Shown here: piece by piece, positions 18,272 through 27,538 of the stretch
How the letters are laid out: each line of letters opens with the position of its first letter
Position numbering within the stretch: the stretch's first letter is position 1
Source: Candidatus Eiseniibacteriota bacterium
Lineage (GTDB): Bacteria; Eisenbacteria; RBG-16-71-46; CAIMUX01; WJJG01
DNA: 64,000 nt
Reading direction: 5' to 3'
Assembly (NCBI GenBank): GCA_023129715.1
Contig: JAGMBO010000034.1
Coordinates: forward strand, 1 to 64,000
Translations under genes and position numbers: made by a program
The notes under the pieces: model-generated
Databases searched by the model: none
Told to the model about the DNA's origin: nothing
The model's input: the letters and a program-made list of their open reading frames with translations, nothing else

Positions 18272-21200
18272 ATGAAAGCATTCACCTTGGCAGTAATCCT
18301 GATGCTGGCGACAGCAGCATCCGCCACCGCCGACTGGACCATCGAGGAGGGTTTTGAGGGCGGTGCCATTCCGGCTACCTGGACCACTCACGACGCCGAC
18401 AGCGACGGCAGGACATGGCGGGCTCTCGAGGACCCGTACGCCCACAGCGGCTCGTGGTGCGCAGTGGCCGACTGCTATGGAAGTGGAGGCGACGACTGGC
18501 TGATCACGCCCCAGGTGGCCATCGTTGCGGGCGACTCGCTCATCCTCTACGCAAGGGCCTGGTACGGCAGTGAGGATTTCGAGGTGCGGCTCTCGACGCA
18601 GACCACCTCGATCGGCGACTTCGATCACGTCCTGGATGCCGTGACCGGCCTGGGCACGACATACGTGCGCTACGCCTATGACCTCAGCAACTGGGACGGC
18701 GATGACTGTTACCTGGCGATCCGCTGGCAACAGGATACCTTCGCCATGGTCGTCGACGACATCCTTGTGGGACAGGGTCTCTTCGATGAGGTTGACGCCG
18801 GCATCGTTTCCATCGAGTTGCCTGAGGTCCATCACCGCGTCGATACCTCCATCTTCCCGTCGGGGACCGTCAAGAACTTCGGCGTCCTCGAGATAACAGC
18901 GAGCTTCGACATTCTCTGCGAAATCCGCGACGCGCTCGACGCAATCGTGTATTCGAGCACGCTACTCCACAGCAGTGCCCTGGCTCCCGATCAGACGGAG
19001 TCGGTCACCTTCGCAGACGCCTGGGCTCCGGCGGTCACAGGTTTCTACACCGTAACGATGACCAGCCAACTCGCCGGTGACCAGAATCCCGAGAACGATA
19101 CCTGCGAACGCGAAACAGAAGTGGTCCCCCACTTCGGAACCGGCGGCCCGGACGCATTGGGCTACTACTGGATTGACAGCGGTGAACCGGGCGGGCCGGT
19201 CTACGACTGGATCGAGATCAGCGACACCGGCATCTCCGCCATCATGTACGGTGTCCCCACGTTCTACGCCGACGACAATATGTCGGCCCCGATTCCGATC
19301 GGCTTCGATTTCCGATTCTACGGAATCGAGCGCACTCACCTCTACGTTGATACCAATGGCGAGATCCTGCTTACGGAGAACCTGTGGTACAACGAGTATC
19401 CGGCCCCTGGCTGGGGCAGTGACGGCAACATGTTCAATTACTCCTATCCGATTCCTGGCTACCCCGCCATGCCCGCGCTTGTGGCCCCTTACTGGGACGA
19501 CTTGCTCGCCGATGAGGGCGTCGGCGACGTCTATGTGGAAACACTCGGAGAGGCCCCGAATCGCTACTGCGTGATCGAGTGGCGCAACTTCAGATATCGC
19601 TACGGTACCGTCGAGGACACGACCCTTACGTTCGAGGCAATCCTCCACGAGAACGGGGAGATGGTCTTCCAGTACAAGGACACTTACATCGGCCACAGCG
19701 GAAGCATCTGCCCGCACGACAACGGACGGAGCGCCACTGTCGCCATCCAGAACGACACCGGCGACATCGGCCTGTGCTACCTGAGGGAGATTGTCGAGGG
19801 CCCCAGCTACATCGGCGTCGAGCCGCCCGGCAACCTACTCCAGGACGAGATGGCCATCCGCTTCTATGCCGGGATCGACGAGCAGCCCCCCGTCTTTTAC
19901 TACGAAGGGGCAGGCAACACCCTCGATCTCACGCCGGAATTCACTACGAACATCACGGACATGACAGGCGTGGCAAGCGATTCCATCTACTACAATGTCG
20001 GCGCGGGCTGGGAGTGTGTAGGCCACTCCAGCTTCGAGGAGCCGAATATCTACAGTTTCGAGCTACCGGAGGTGCCGGCGGGTTCAACCTTGCACTACTA
20101 CTTTGCCGCGACCGACAACTCGGAGGCGGAGAACAGGGGCACGCTGCCGGCGGGCGCCCCCGCGGAGTACTTCTCCCTCAAGGTGCTCCCCACGAACGGC
20201 GTTGGCGTACTCCTCGCCTGGCCGGGAACCCAAGATCGGCAGGGGACCGAATTCGCCAAGTACGAGATGGCGCTCCAGGCCGCGGATGTCACCTACGACG
20301 TCTACGATTGGACTGAATACGAGCGCTACGATTTCTCAGAGAGCTACAGCACGATTTTCGCGTACGCCAATTCGGCGGGCAGCGCCGCAATGCATGACAC
20401 GCTCTCGAACGCCATGATGGAGTTCCTCGACTATGGCACGACCGGCGATCCCAAGAATCTCTTCTTCGCCTCCGACGACTTCGGCTACACACAGCACGGC
20501 TACCCGAATGAGAAGCCCATGGCCAAGTTCTACAGCGCCTATATGCGTGCTAGCTACATACCGATCGGAAATCCCGAAGAGGAACCCTTTGGGGGGACGG
20601 ACGGCATCGCCGGGCCCGATGTCTATGAATACACGTCGGGCAGCGTAATCGGCCGGTCCGGCTCCCCGATCGGGCAGGCGGGAGTGGAATTGCCGGTCTA
20701 CTCCAATAGCCCGGATGTAATCGCGAGTCGCGCTTGCCCGGAATGGTATGCGGACGAAGTCACGAATCCTGAAATCAGCTCTAGCACTTCCTTCGCATTC
20801 GAGGACGGCCCCTTTAGCGGCCACGCCTACGCCCGGGGCAATGCATGCGGCATCTGGCTGGACAACCTGATCTACAAGTCGTTCTTCACCAGTTTCGACA
20901 TCTCTCAGTTCACGAGCAACGACGATATCCGGATGCTCATCTCCGACGCGGTAGACTGGTTCGACATTCCTGCTAACGTTGCCGATCCCGGCCATGAGAC
21001 GCCGCGCGTCGGGTTCTCTCTGGCGCAGAACCATCCCAACCCATTCAGTCCGGCGACGACGATCCGTTACAGCCTGCCGCGGGACGGCGATCTGGCGATC
21101 GTCATCTATGACGCCTCCGGCCGCAGCGTGCGAACCCTGCACCGGGGACACGCGACGGCCGGCGCTCACATCATCACCTGGGACGGCGCCGGCGACAACG

Positions 21201-21286
21201 GGAGGCCCGTGGGCAGCGGGATCTACTTCTGCCAGATGGAGTTCGGGGAATTCGCGGCCACCCGGAAGATGATCATGATGAAGTGA
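18272..21286 (+). CDS. Large secreted adhesin-like protein with FlgD-like tail
   Basis: A 1004-residue protein. The ATG at 18272 has GGGAGAG upstream and starts a signal peptide (MKAFTLAVILMLATAASATA); a longer open frame upstream crosses non-coding DNA and is ignored. Residues about 22-170 resemble a cleaved-adhesin/MAM-like jelly roll (EEGFEGGAIPATWTTHD). A CARDB-like spacer and a domain with GFDFRFYG, VDTNGEILLT and YWDDLLADE follow, of the type common in extracellular proteins. A region GVLLAWPGTQDRQG is faintly like the central part of the 1120-residue paralogs. The tail is FlgD-like (AQNHPNPFSPATTIRYSL ... TRKMIMMK). It stands alone between the lipoprotein operon and the convergent aminopeptidase gene. 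Adhesion or matrix binding is inferred. Confidence 0.8.
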   Translation: MKAFTLAVILMLATAASATADWTIEEGFEGGAIPATWTTHDADSDGRTWRALEDPYAHSGSWCAVADCYGSGGDDWLITPQVAIVAGDSLILYARAWYGSEDFEVRLSTQTTSIGDFDHVLDAVTGLGTTYVRYAYDLSNWDGDDCYLAIRWQQDTFAMVVDDILVGQGLFDEVDAGIVSIELPEVHHRVDTSIFPSGTVKNFGVLEITASFDILCEIRDALDAIVYSSTLLHSSALAPDQTESVTFADAWAPAVTGFYTVTMTSQLAGDQNPENDTCERETEVVPHFGTGGPDALGYYWIDSGEPGGPVYDWIEISDTGISAIMYGVPTFYADDNMSAPIPIGFDFRFYGIERTHLYVDTNGEILLTENLWYNEYPAPGWGSDGNMFNYSYPIPGYPAMPALVAPYWDDLLADEGVGDVYVETLGEAPNRYCVIEWRNFRYRYGTVEDTTLTFEAILHENGEMVFQYKDTYIGHSGSICPHDNGRSATVAIQNDTGDIGLCYLREIVEGPSYIGVEPPGNLLQDEMAIRFYAGIDEQPPVFYYEGAGNTLDLTPEFTTNITDMTGVASDSIYYNVGAGWECVGHSSFEEPNIYSFELPEVPAGSTLHYYFAATDNSEAENRGTLPAGAPAEYFSLKVLPTNGVGVLLAWPGTQDRQGTEFAKYEMALQAADVTYDVYDWTEYERYDFSESYSTIFAYANSAGSAAMHDTLSNAMMEFLDYGTTGDPKNLFFASDDFGYTQHGYPNEKPMAKFYSAYMRASYIPIGNPEEEPFGGTDGIAGPDVYEYTSGSVIGRSGSPIGQAGVELPVYSNSPDVIASRACPEWYADEVTNPEISSSTSFAFEDGPFSGHAYARGNACGIWLDNLIYKSFFTSFDISQFTSNDDIRMLISDAVDWFDIPANVADPGHETPRVGFSLAQNHPNPFSPATTIRYSLPRDGDLAIVIYDASGRSVRTLHRGHATAGAHIITWDGAGDNGRPVGSGIYFCQMEFGEFAATRKMIMMK

Positions 21287-21671
21287 TCCGCGGGCCGGTT
21301 CGGCGTCTGGGACGAGCAGTGGACGAGAGACGCCAGGGCCCAATCGCAGGGAGAGGCTGAAGCCCCCTCCCGCAAACGGTTGCTCTCAGTATCGGGCCGC
21401 AACCCCCTTCAGGGTGCGGCCCGACTGCGAGTCGCCCGGTGGCACCAGTCCGGCAGGGGGATGCCGGTGCGGCTAGCCTCCCAGGCTGCGGAAATCTCGT
21501 TCTCGTGCCACTTGAGTTCCAGGGATGGGCGGGAATACAGAGCTGCGCTCACTCCGTCAGCAGTATTGCCACCTGAGGGGCACATCATCTGCTTCTTCTT
21601 GCGTGGTTGCTCGTAGGCGAGTCAATGAGCTGATCGAAGCCGCGGGAAGAGCTTCACAAGGAATCGCCATA
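21287..21671. other. Convergent intergenic region
   Basis: This 385-base gap separates the ends of two convergent genes. Apart from the strong hairpin at 21393-21424, no gene or repeat was recognised; short open frames here have no ribosome-binding site or family resemblance. Confidence 0.4.
21393..21424. terminator. Strong hairpin between convergent genes, no T-tract
   Basis: CGGGCCGC, an unpaired A, ACCC, loop CCTTCA, then GGGT and GCGGCCCG give a 12-bp stem with one bulge. It is about 110 bases past the stop of the 18272 gene and 250 past the stop of the aminopeptidase gene. Neither side has a T-run, so it may act as a processing or stabilising hairpin rather than a classical intrinsic terminator. 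Confidence 0.5.
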
Positions 21672-23636
21672 TCAGCGCACATAGACGATCCGCGTCTCCC
21701 CCGACCCTGAGGGCACATCGATCCGCGCCCAGTAGACGCCCGACTCGACCAGCGCGTCGCGGTCGTCGCGGCCATCCCATGCGATCGTGTGATCCCCGCC
21801 CCGGACATCGTCCAACAGGCGGCGGATGCGTCGCCCGGTGACATCGAAGAGATCGATCGTCACCCGCCCCTCGGTCGGTACCGAGAAGGAGAGCTGAGTC
21901 GCCACGCGGAACGGGTTGGGTTGGGCGGCACTCAAGATCCGCGTCCGCATGCGTCCCGAGGCGGCCGACTTGAGGATGCAGTTGTCGGGATCGAAGGCGA
22001 CATCGAGCGGCCGCTCGCTGAGCGCGAGATCGAAGACCTGCTCGCGCTCGGTGTTCTGTACGACAAAGGTCTGTGTGCCCGAGGCGGTCGTCACCCGGAT
22101 GTCGACCGGCATCTCGTAGACCTCGTAGTGCGCCTGGCTCTGCACGATCCGCAGGGTCAACTCATAGCCGGTCGACACGGGGCGATAGCCCCACTGCCAA
22201 CCATAGCTGGGCCGGCCCTCGACGTAGACCCACTGGGTGAAGAAGGTATCGAGATCCAGCCCCGAGATCTCCTCGCAGACGGCCTGGAAATCGGCCGTCT
22301 CGACCGTATCGTCGCCGCCATGGCGCTCGCGATAGGTGGTCAAGATGGTGAAGAAGTGCGTATCCCCAACGATGTGGCGCAGCATGTGGAGCAGGAAGGC
22401 GCCCTTGTCATAGGGGGTCACCCCGAAGAGGGGCATCGGATCGTAGAGCGCTCCGCGGAACCCCGGCCCATCGGGCGGCGGGAAGGGATCGAGATCGCTG
22501 ATGAAATCGGCGTAGCCCTCTGCTCCCTCGGTGTGCTCGAGCCAAAGCCCCTCGCTGTAAGTCGCAAAACCCTCATTGAGCCAGACATCGCGCCAATCGG
22601 CGAGCCCCACCCAGTCGCCCCACCACTGGTGGGCGAGTTCGTGGACGAAGATCCAGTCGTAGCGCCGCGTACCCGAGATGAACCGGGAGCCCAGGGAGGT
22701 ACAGGTCTGGTGCTCCATGCCCCCGCCCCATTCGATCGAGGCAACGGCGCACTTCTCATCCGGGAAGGGGTAGTCACCAAAGAGATCGGTGTAGAGGACG
22801 ATTCCTTCCTTGACGCACTCGAAGTCGATCCGCGCGTTCTCCTCGTCCTCGGGATAGACATAGTAGTAGAGCGGAATCGTCACCTCCGTCGGCGGAGTGC
22901 CCCCTGAGGAAACGATGACCGAATCTTCGATGACCACGTAGTCGGAGATCGCCAGCGAGACCAGATACGGCGCGATCGGGTAGCCATGCGACCAGGAGTA
23001 GGTCTCCCGCCCGTCGCCGAGGGCGACGACCGAGTCGAGCCCACCATTGGAGACGGCATAGAGCGTATCGGCGACCGTGACCGTGACATCGATCGTCGCC
23101 TTGTCCGCCAGAACATCCTTGCAGGGCCACCAGGCCCCAGAACGATCGGGCGCACTGATCGAAAAGATCACCGGCACCCGCTCGTCACTCCCCTCGACGC
23201 TGTGGCTCGTGAAGGTGAAGGCCTTGCGGTCATCATCGACCACCGCCGGCTCACCGGCATAGCCGATGGAGAGGGCAAAGGACTCATCGAGGGCCAACGG
23301 CTCGGCAAGGGTGATCGTCAAGAAATCATCCGCGTGCGATGAATCCGCCACCGTATGAGTGGTCGAGGAAATCTCGGTCACCGTTAGCGGCGCATAGAGA
23401 TCGAGGACGATTTCATCGAGCCCCGCCTCGAGCGCCTGTCCCCAGACGGTGACCGTCCCGGCCAGCGTGCTGTCTTGCACCTCGATCGCCAGATCGTAGT
23501 GCGTGACATCGTAGCCGCGGTCCTCATCCTGTGCGGCTGCGCTCCGGATCACCGGAAGCCCGGTAGCCGCCAGAACCAACGCCAGAGAAGCAGCCAGGAG
23601 AACGAGGCCTCGCCGATGTGGGGTTCTTCCGTTCAC
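21672..23636 (-). CDS. Secreted M1-family zinc aminopeptidase with FlgD-like tail
   Basis: A 654-residue peptidase that should remove N-terminal residues from peptides outside the cell. The zinc-binding motif HELAHQWWGDW is followed 19 residues after its second His by NEGFAT, giving HExxH-x18-E. The exopeptidase signature appears as GGGMEHQT, the counterpart of GAMEN. The start chosen is GTG at 23634-23636, with GGAGGA 4 bases upstream and a signal peptide after it (RRGLVLLAASLALVLAATG); an ATG 16 codons earlier is possible. The last 85 residues are FlgD-like (AAQPNPFRVATQLSFSV ... GETRIVYVR). A decayed fragment of a paralog lies at 17860-17989. It is monocistronic by spacing. Confidence 0.9.
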   Translation of the reverse strand: MNGRTPHRRGLVLLAASLALVLAATGLPVIRSAAAQDEDRGYDVTHYDLAIEVQDSTLAGTVTVWGQALEAGLDEIVLDLYAPLTVTEISSTTHTVADSSHADDFLTITLAEPLALDESFALSIGYAGEPAVVDDDRKAFTFTSHSVEGSDERVPVIFSISAPDRSGAWWPCKDVLADKATIDVTVTVADTLYAVSNGGLDSVVALGDGRETYSWSHGYPIAPYLVSLAISDYVVIEDSVIVSSGGTPPTEVTIPLYYYVYPEDEENARIDFECVKEGIVLYTDLFGDYPFPDEKCAVASIEWGGGMEHQTCTSLGSRFISGTRRYDWIFVHELAHQWWGDWVGLADWRDVWLNEGFATYSEGLWLEHTEGAEGYADFISDLDPFPPPDGPGFRGALYDPMPLFGVTPYDKGAFLLHMLRHIVGDTHFFTILTTYRERHGGDDTVETADFQAVCEEISGLDLDTFFTQWVYVEGRPSYGWQWGYRPVSTGYELTLRIVQSQAHYEVYEMPVDIRVTTASGTQTFVVQNTEREQVFDLALSERPLDVAFDPDNCILKSAASGRMRTRILSAAQPNPFRVATQLSFSVPTEGRVTIDLFDVTGRRIRRLLDDVRGGDHTIAWDGRDDRDALVESGVYWARIDVPSGSGETRIVYVR

Positions 23637-23820
23637 GGGTTCCTCCACAGCTCGAGGGACACATTCGATGGACGGAATCTCCAAGGCCCTTGGGAGAGTC
23701 CAGAGACTCAGCGAGTCCTATTCAAGGCTAGCAGAACCGCGGCGCGATGCGCCAGTCCGATTAGGGGTGGCCGGCGGGAAGTGTGCGCGGGTTGCTCGCC
23801 GGCGCACGATGGCCCATGGT
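23637..23820. other. Upstream region of the aminopeptidase gene
   Basis: This is non-coding. It lies between the start of the aminopeptidase gene and the tandem array at 23821. It contains a short GTGCGCGG...CCGGCGCAC stretch at 23781-23807 that could pair imperfectly. No clear promoter was identified. Confidence 0.3.
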
Positions 23821-23971
23821 GCCTCACCATGCTCTACGAGCGCACAATGCCACTCCGCGCCTCACCATGCTCTACGAGCGCACAATGGCCACTCCGCGCC
23901 TCACCATGCCTACGAGCGCACAATGCCGCTCCGCGCCTCACCATGCCTACGAGCGCACAATGCTGCTCCGC
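23821..23971. repeat. Four-unit 37-39 bp tandem array
   Basis: Units begin at 23821, 23859, 23898 and 23935 with lengths 38, 39, 37 and 37, and a fifth truncated unit begins at 23972. Each starts GCCTCACCATGC, continues TACGAGCGCACAATG and ends CTCCGC. The truncated unit contains the stop codon of the hydrolase gene on the minus strand, so the array lies in that gene's 3' untranslated region. Unit lengths not divisible by three show it is not maintained as coding DNA. Confidence 0.9.
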
Positions 23972-23974
23972 GCC

Positions 23975-25381
23975 TCACCGTCCGACATACAGAACACGCA
24001 TGGCGGGATAGGCCTGCTCCCCATCGCACAGGCGAAGGAAGTAGGCGCCGGGGGACAGACCCAGGCCGGCGTCGGTCGCTGCGGGCCAGCGAACACAGAA
24101 GCACCGCTCCCCCCGCGGCTGGGGGCACAGACGGGACAACCCGCGCCCCTGGAGGTCATAGACCTCAATCCCCAGCTCTCCGGGTGCTCCCGGTGCGCGG
24201 CTCCCGCGGTCACCTGCCTCCCACCGGAAGACGATCTCCTGACCCGCCCGCAAGGGAGCGGGCACCAACCACTGCAGGCCGCCAAGCCTGGGAATCCCCG
24301 GATCCGCAACACTGGTCACTCCATACCAATCGGCCAGCACATCGGCGGCCGGCTTACCGTGGGGGCTGTAGCCATTATCAGTCGGACCGCCATGATCGGG
24401 ATCGGGCTCCCAGTCCCACCAGAAGAAGCCCCGGAAGTAGTCCCGGTCGCAGAAGGTCTGCAGGGCGGCTTCGTAGCAGTCGACCTGCTCCTGGAGATCG
24501 ACTGTCCCGCTCGTTGTCCACTCCCAGGGATGGATATTGGCTCCATCGACGCTGCGGTAGCCGATCTCGGTGAAGACGATGCTGTGCCCCGAGGTCTGGG
24601 CGAAATCCGCGACGTCGGCCTCCCAGGGTGCCCAGGCAGCGAGCAACTGCGCCGGTGTCGGGTCCAGCAGATCGGTCAGCTCGAAGTAGCCGTCGATGCC
24701 GGCGTAGTCGAGCGAGTCCCAGAACGTGACCGCCGTGTAGTTGTCCCAGTTGGCCGCATAGGTGATCGGCCCGGAGAACCGGGCGCGGACATCGGCGATC
24801 ACCGCGAGCCACTCGGCGCTGCGATGCACGGTGCGGCAGAACTCACAGCCGACGCAGAGTTCCTCCACACCCGCGGCCGCGGCGAGCTCGGCGTAGTGGT
24901 TGAGGAATGCGCGGTAGCTCGCGAACCAGGCCGCCCAGTCGGACTCATTGGTGAACTCGATCACGCCCCGCCAGGCGCCGTTCTGGCAATCGACATGGGG
25001 CTTGAGGAACACATGCATCCCCAGGGCATGGGCGCGGTCGATCGCCTGAAGGACCCCCGCATCGGAAGGCGTGCGCTGCGGATCCTGGTAGATGGAGGTC
25101 GAGGTCTCCGTGTCCTGGTAGCCGGTGACGAGAATCGAGACCCAGTCGGCGTTCGTCGCCGCCAGCAGTGCGAGGGAGGAATCGGAACCACTGCTCTCAT
25201 AGAAATCGTGCCACCAGCTCACGTAGGCAATGCCGTGGTGGAAGGGAACGGCACGTGCGGGGAGTTCGACAGGCACCGCCGACGATCGTCCGGCAAGCAG
25301 GGCGCCGAGAACCAAGAGCCCCGCGAACCCCACGATCTTGGCGGCAAGCGAGACCGCCGGCCGAAGGCTCATCCTGTGCAT
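23975..25381 (-). CDS. Secreted GH113-type glycoside hydrolase with degenerate FlgD-like tail
   Basis: A 468-residue enzyme with a predicted (beta/alpha)8 barrel, probably acting on mannan or a related beta-linked glycan. The motifs follow family GH113: NADWVSI, FLKPHVD, WRGVIEF, ELCVGCEF (likely acid/base Glu), ITYAANWDNY, YAGIDGYFELTD, and IVFTEIGYRS (likely nucleophile Glu). GFFWWDWEPD and PHGKPA close the barrel. The ATG at 25379-25381 has AGGAGAG upstream; a signal peptide follows. The last 75 residues are a diverged FlgD-like tail (LGIEVYDLQGRGLSRL ... AYFLRLCDGEQ) with no PNP motif. The gene is flanked by another exported protein at 25511 and by the aminopeptidase. Substrate is inferred from family only. 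Confidence 0.85.
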   Translation of the reverse strand: MHRMSLRPAVSLAAKIVGFAGLLVLGALLAGRSSAVPVELPARAVPFHHGIAYVSWWHDFYESSGSDSSLALLAATNADWVSILVTGYQDTETSTSIYQDPQRTPSDAGVLQAIDRAHALGMHVFLKPHVDCQNGAWRGVIEFTNESDWAAWFASYRAFLNHYAELAAAAGVEELCVGCEFCRTVHRSAEWLAVIADVRARFSGPITYAANWDNYTAVTFWDSLDYAGIDGYFELTDLLDPTPAQLLAAWAPWEADVADFAQTSGHSIVFTEIGYRSVDGANIHPWEWTTSGTVDLQEQVDCYEAALQTFCDRDYFRGFFWWDWEPDPDHGGPTDNGYSPHGKPAADVLADWYGVTSVADPGIPRLGGLQWLVPAPLRAGQEIVFRWEAGDRGSRAPGAPGELGIEVYDLQGRGLSRLCPQPRGERCFCVRWPAATDAGLGLSPGAYFLRLCDGEQAYPAMRVLYVGR

Positions 25382-25510
25382 GGAATCTCTCCTAGCGCCT
25401 GCACGAAGTCCCGGGAGCGGGAAAGCCGCTGATCAAGAGGGATTCTACCATGCGCCCGATGGCCCATGCACTCGATGGCGGGTTCCACGGGTCCTACAAC
25501 TCGCCGTGGC

Positions 25511-26581
25511 TCAACGATAGCGTGCCTTCAGGCCACTCCAGCTGACCGGGTCCTGAGGGTTGTCCGCATCCCAGACGGGGACGTCATCTTCAGGGATGCC
25601 TTGCGCGCGTTCCGTGACGGTCAGATGGACCGCTGAACAGTCAACGCAGTCGGCGACTCCCCGCACCCAACCATGGTAATCGCCCTGGCAGAGTGAGGAA
25701 GTGTCGACGGTCAGGGTCAGGATGTAGTCCTGGTCGCCGATCTCGTCGACGATCAGCGACATCCAATCCTCGGTTCCCTCGAAAATGGTATTCCAGCACG
25801 GTTCCAATCCGTAATGGCCGAAGACGTAGGCTTCGATCTCCGTCTGAACGGTTTCCCCTTGCGGGACATCCAGCAGAACCGTGCCCGGCGTGAGGACCGG
25901 CGTGCAAGGCTCGCCGTAGTCACAGGGTTCATAACAATAGCCGCAAGTGACACCAGCCTCGGCGCGGCCGGGAACCAGCCAGCCGATTTCCATGTCGTTC
26001 GGAGGACAGCCAATGACCAGGTTGCCATCAAGAAGGCTGGCCTCTACCACGCCATGGCCCGTGACATCAAGAACGAAGCGGCCAACCAGAAAAATGCCCC
26101 CGGCAGTCTCGGGGCAGTCGGACCAGGTCAGATCGAGATCGGCCTGGTGCGCTCCGAGAGTTACTGATCCTTCATAGTCCCCACAGATCGTCCATTCCTG
26201 CAGGGTCCAGTCCGGACACCAATCGAGATGGATCGCGGCGCTGTAGATCTCCACGTCGGAATAGGCGACCGGGTAGATGAAGAGATCGAATTCCAGCAGG
26301 CCCTGGTCTTCAGTGTACTGCACGATTTGGCTGCAGTCTGATGCCGGCCACTGGGTGCAGGAACTTGGGTCCGGCGTTTGCACATGGATCATGAAGCCCG
26401 CCTCCGGGAGCGGGTTGGCCAAGAGGACCGGTGGTAACGCCACGACCAACACGGCGGCCAGGATGACCGAGCATCCTGCCCCCCACTTCCCGCCATGCCT
26501 TTGCTGCGACGGCGTATCTACGCCACCTCGCGACGAACCCTGGTGAGGAATGCGGTCCAAAGGTAGGTTTCGCTTCTTCAT
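25511..26581 (-). CDS. Exported Ig-like protein with Trp-Ser-x-x-Lys C-terminus
   Basis: A 356-residue exported protein of unknown function. The ATG at 26579-26581 has AAGGAGGT 5-6 bases upstream. An unusually long basic leader (about 35 residues) precedes the hydrophobic core VILAAVLVVALPPVLLA. Cys pairs (CTQWPASDC, CGYCYEPCDYGEPC, CVDC) suggest disulfides. The C-terminal half has the layout of BACON/Ig-like modules (LLDVPQGETVQTEIEAYV ... YHGWVRGVADC). It is a distant paralog of the protein at 32793, sharing the order N-terminal cohesin-like fold, Cys cluster, Ig-like domain. It ends PVSWSGLKARYR rather than in a FlgD-like domain. The gene is monocistronic. Confidence 0.75.
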   Translation of the reverse strand: MKKRNLPLDRIPHQGSSRGGVDTPSQQRHGGKWGAGCSVILAAVLVVALPPVLLANPLPEAGFMIHVQTPDPSSCTQWPASDCSQIVQYTEDQGLLEFDLFIYPVAYSDVEIYSAAIHLDWCPDWTLQEWTICGDYEGSVTLGAHQADLDLTWSDCPETAGGIFLVGRFVLDVTGHGVVEASLLDGNLVIGCPPNDMEIGWLVPGRAEAGVTCGYCYEPCDYGEPCTPVLTPGTVLLDVPQGETVQTEIEAYVFGHYGLEPCWNTIFEGTEDWMSLIVDEIGDQDYILTLTVDTSSLCQGDYHGWVRGVADCVDCSAVHLTVTERAQGIPEDDVPVWDADNPQDPVSWSGLKARYR

Positions 26582-27286
26582 GGCGACCTCCTTCATTGGG
26601 GCTCCTCGGAGGGCCGGCAGCCGGGGAGTCCATGTCCCTGGCGAGAAGAATCGAACTCAGAAGCCAGCGGAATCATACGCCCCAAGCAGACCTCACGCAA
26701 CTCCGGGAGCGCCACGTGGGGGCGCCACCTGGGGACGCTACGTGGGACGCTACCTTCCCGGCTGCCATGCCACAAGTCCGGCGTGATTTCATCCATCTGG
26801 AGCGGCTGGAGACGTGCTCGCAGTTGCCTGAAAGTAGGACTCTTAGGCGGCTTCCTCGCTCTCGATCCCTGCACGTGATGCCAGGGGGTGAATGTGGGGA
26901 CGGAACCCGTCTCATGGCTCGGCACCCCAGCATGATCCCTTGGCCACTGGTCTTGATCACGGGACTCCCCGTTCTGACTCTGCTGGCACTGGCCCTCTCG
27001 GTGCCACGAACCGCCGGGCTGCCGGCCATCATTCCTGGCGGGTGTTGCCTTCTCATGGTGGCAGTGGAGGGCATTTGATTGAGTGGTTTCACATCTGAGG
27101 CAGTGAGAAGCGCGTGCGCGTTCTTCGTGATCCATTTGGGATTGGTGCTTCGGTTCTGGCAGAGCCTCCCGGAGTCCCGGGGAGTCCGATCCCCGGCGCC
27201 AAATGACTCGACCTAGGCAAGAAAGCCGAAGTTCCCCAGAAATGATCCGGGGAGCTTCAGTCCGACGTATCGCAGATGCGGCGATC
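26582..27286. other. 705-base region without a supported gene
   Basis: Open frames exist on both strands, the longest being 274 codons on the minus strand, but they are Arg/Ser/Pro-rich with no ribosome-binding site and no family pattern. Around 26715-26755 the motif CGCCACGTGGGGGCGCCACC and two related copies form a short direct repeat. A T-arm-like fold at 27178-27196 was considered and rejected as a tRNA. Together with the PEP-CTERM-like remnant next to it, this looks like old, decaying DNA. Confidence 0.4.
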
Positions 27287-27538
27287 TTACTGCCGCCGTC
27301 TCTTTCTCCAGGCTGCACCAGCCATTGAGACGAGTCCCACTCCGAGCAACGTGAGAACTCCAGGCCCCTCCGGGACCGCCGAGATCTGGCCCTGCCCAAG
27401 CAATGTGAACGGGTCACGCTGGTTTCTCCCCATCATCTGGATCTGCTCACGGTGCCTCGCAGGAAGTACAAGCCTCTGAAAGCGGAGCGCTTCGAGGATG
27501 TGCCCATTTCTCAGCCACGGCGCCCTGGGAATCGTCAA
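27287..27538 (-). pseudogene. Remnant of a PEP-CTERM-like protein tail
   Basis: An 83-codon open frame on the minus strand ends SAVPEGPGVLTLLGVGLVSM, then AGAAWRKRRRQ and a stop. This has the layout of a PEP-CTERM sorting signal: a VPE-x-P-like motif, a hydrophobic helix, and an Arg-rich end. There is no signal peptide and no room for one, because the upstream DNA is occupied by the end of the RCC1-repeat gene. Only a TTG start is available. It is most likely the 3' end of a deleted gene. Archaeosortase/exosortase partners are not in the window. Confidence 0.45.

Noticed and set aside
27178-27203. Another T-arm-like hairpin (CGGGG ... CCCCG followed by GCGCCA)
   Set aside because: The loop has 8 bases without the TTC signature and no other tRNA arms are present.
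26593-27417. 274-codon minus-strand open frame as a gene
   Set aside because: It is Arg/Ser/Pro/Gln-rich without family pattern or ribosome-binding site, and overlaps the PEP-CTERM-like remnant in a different frame.
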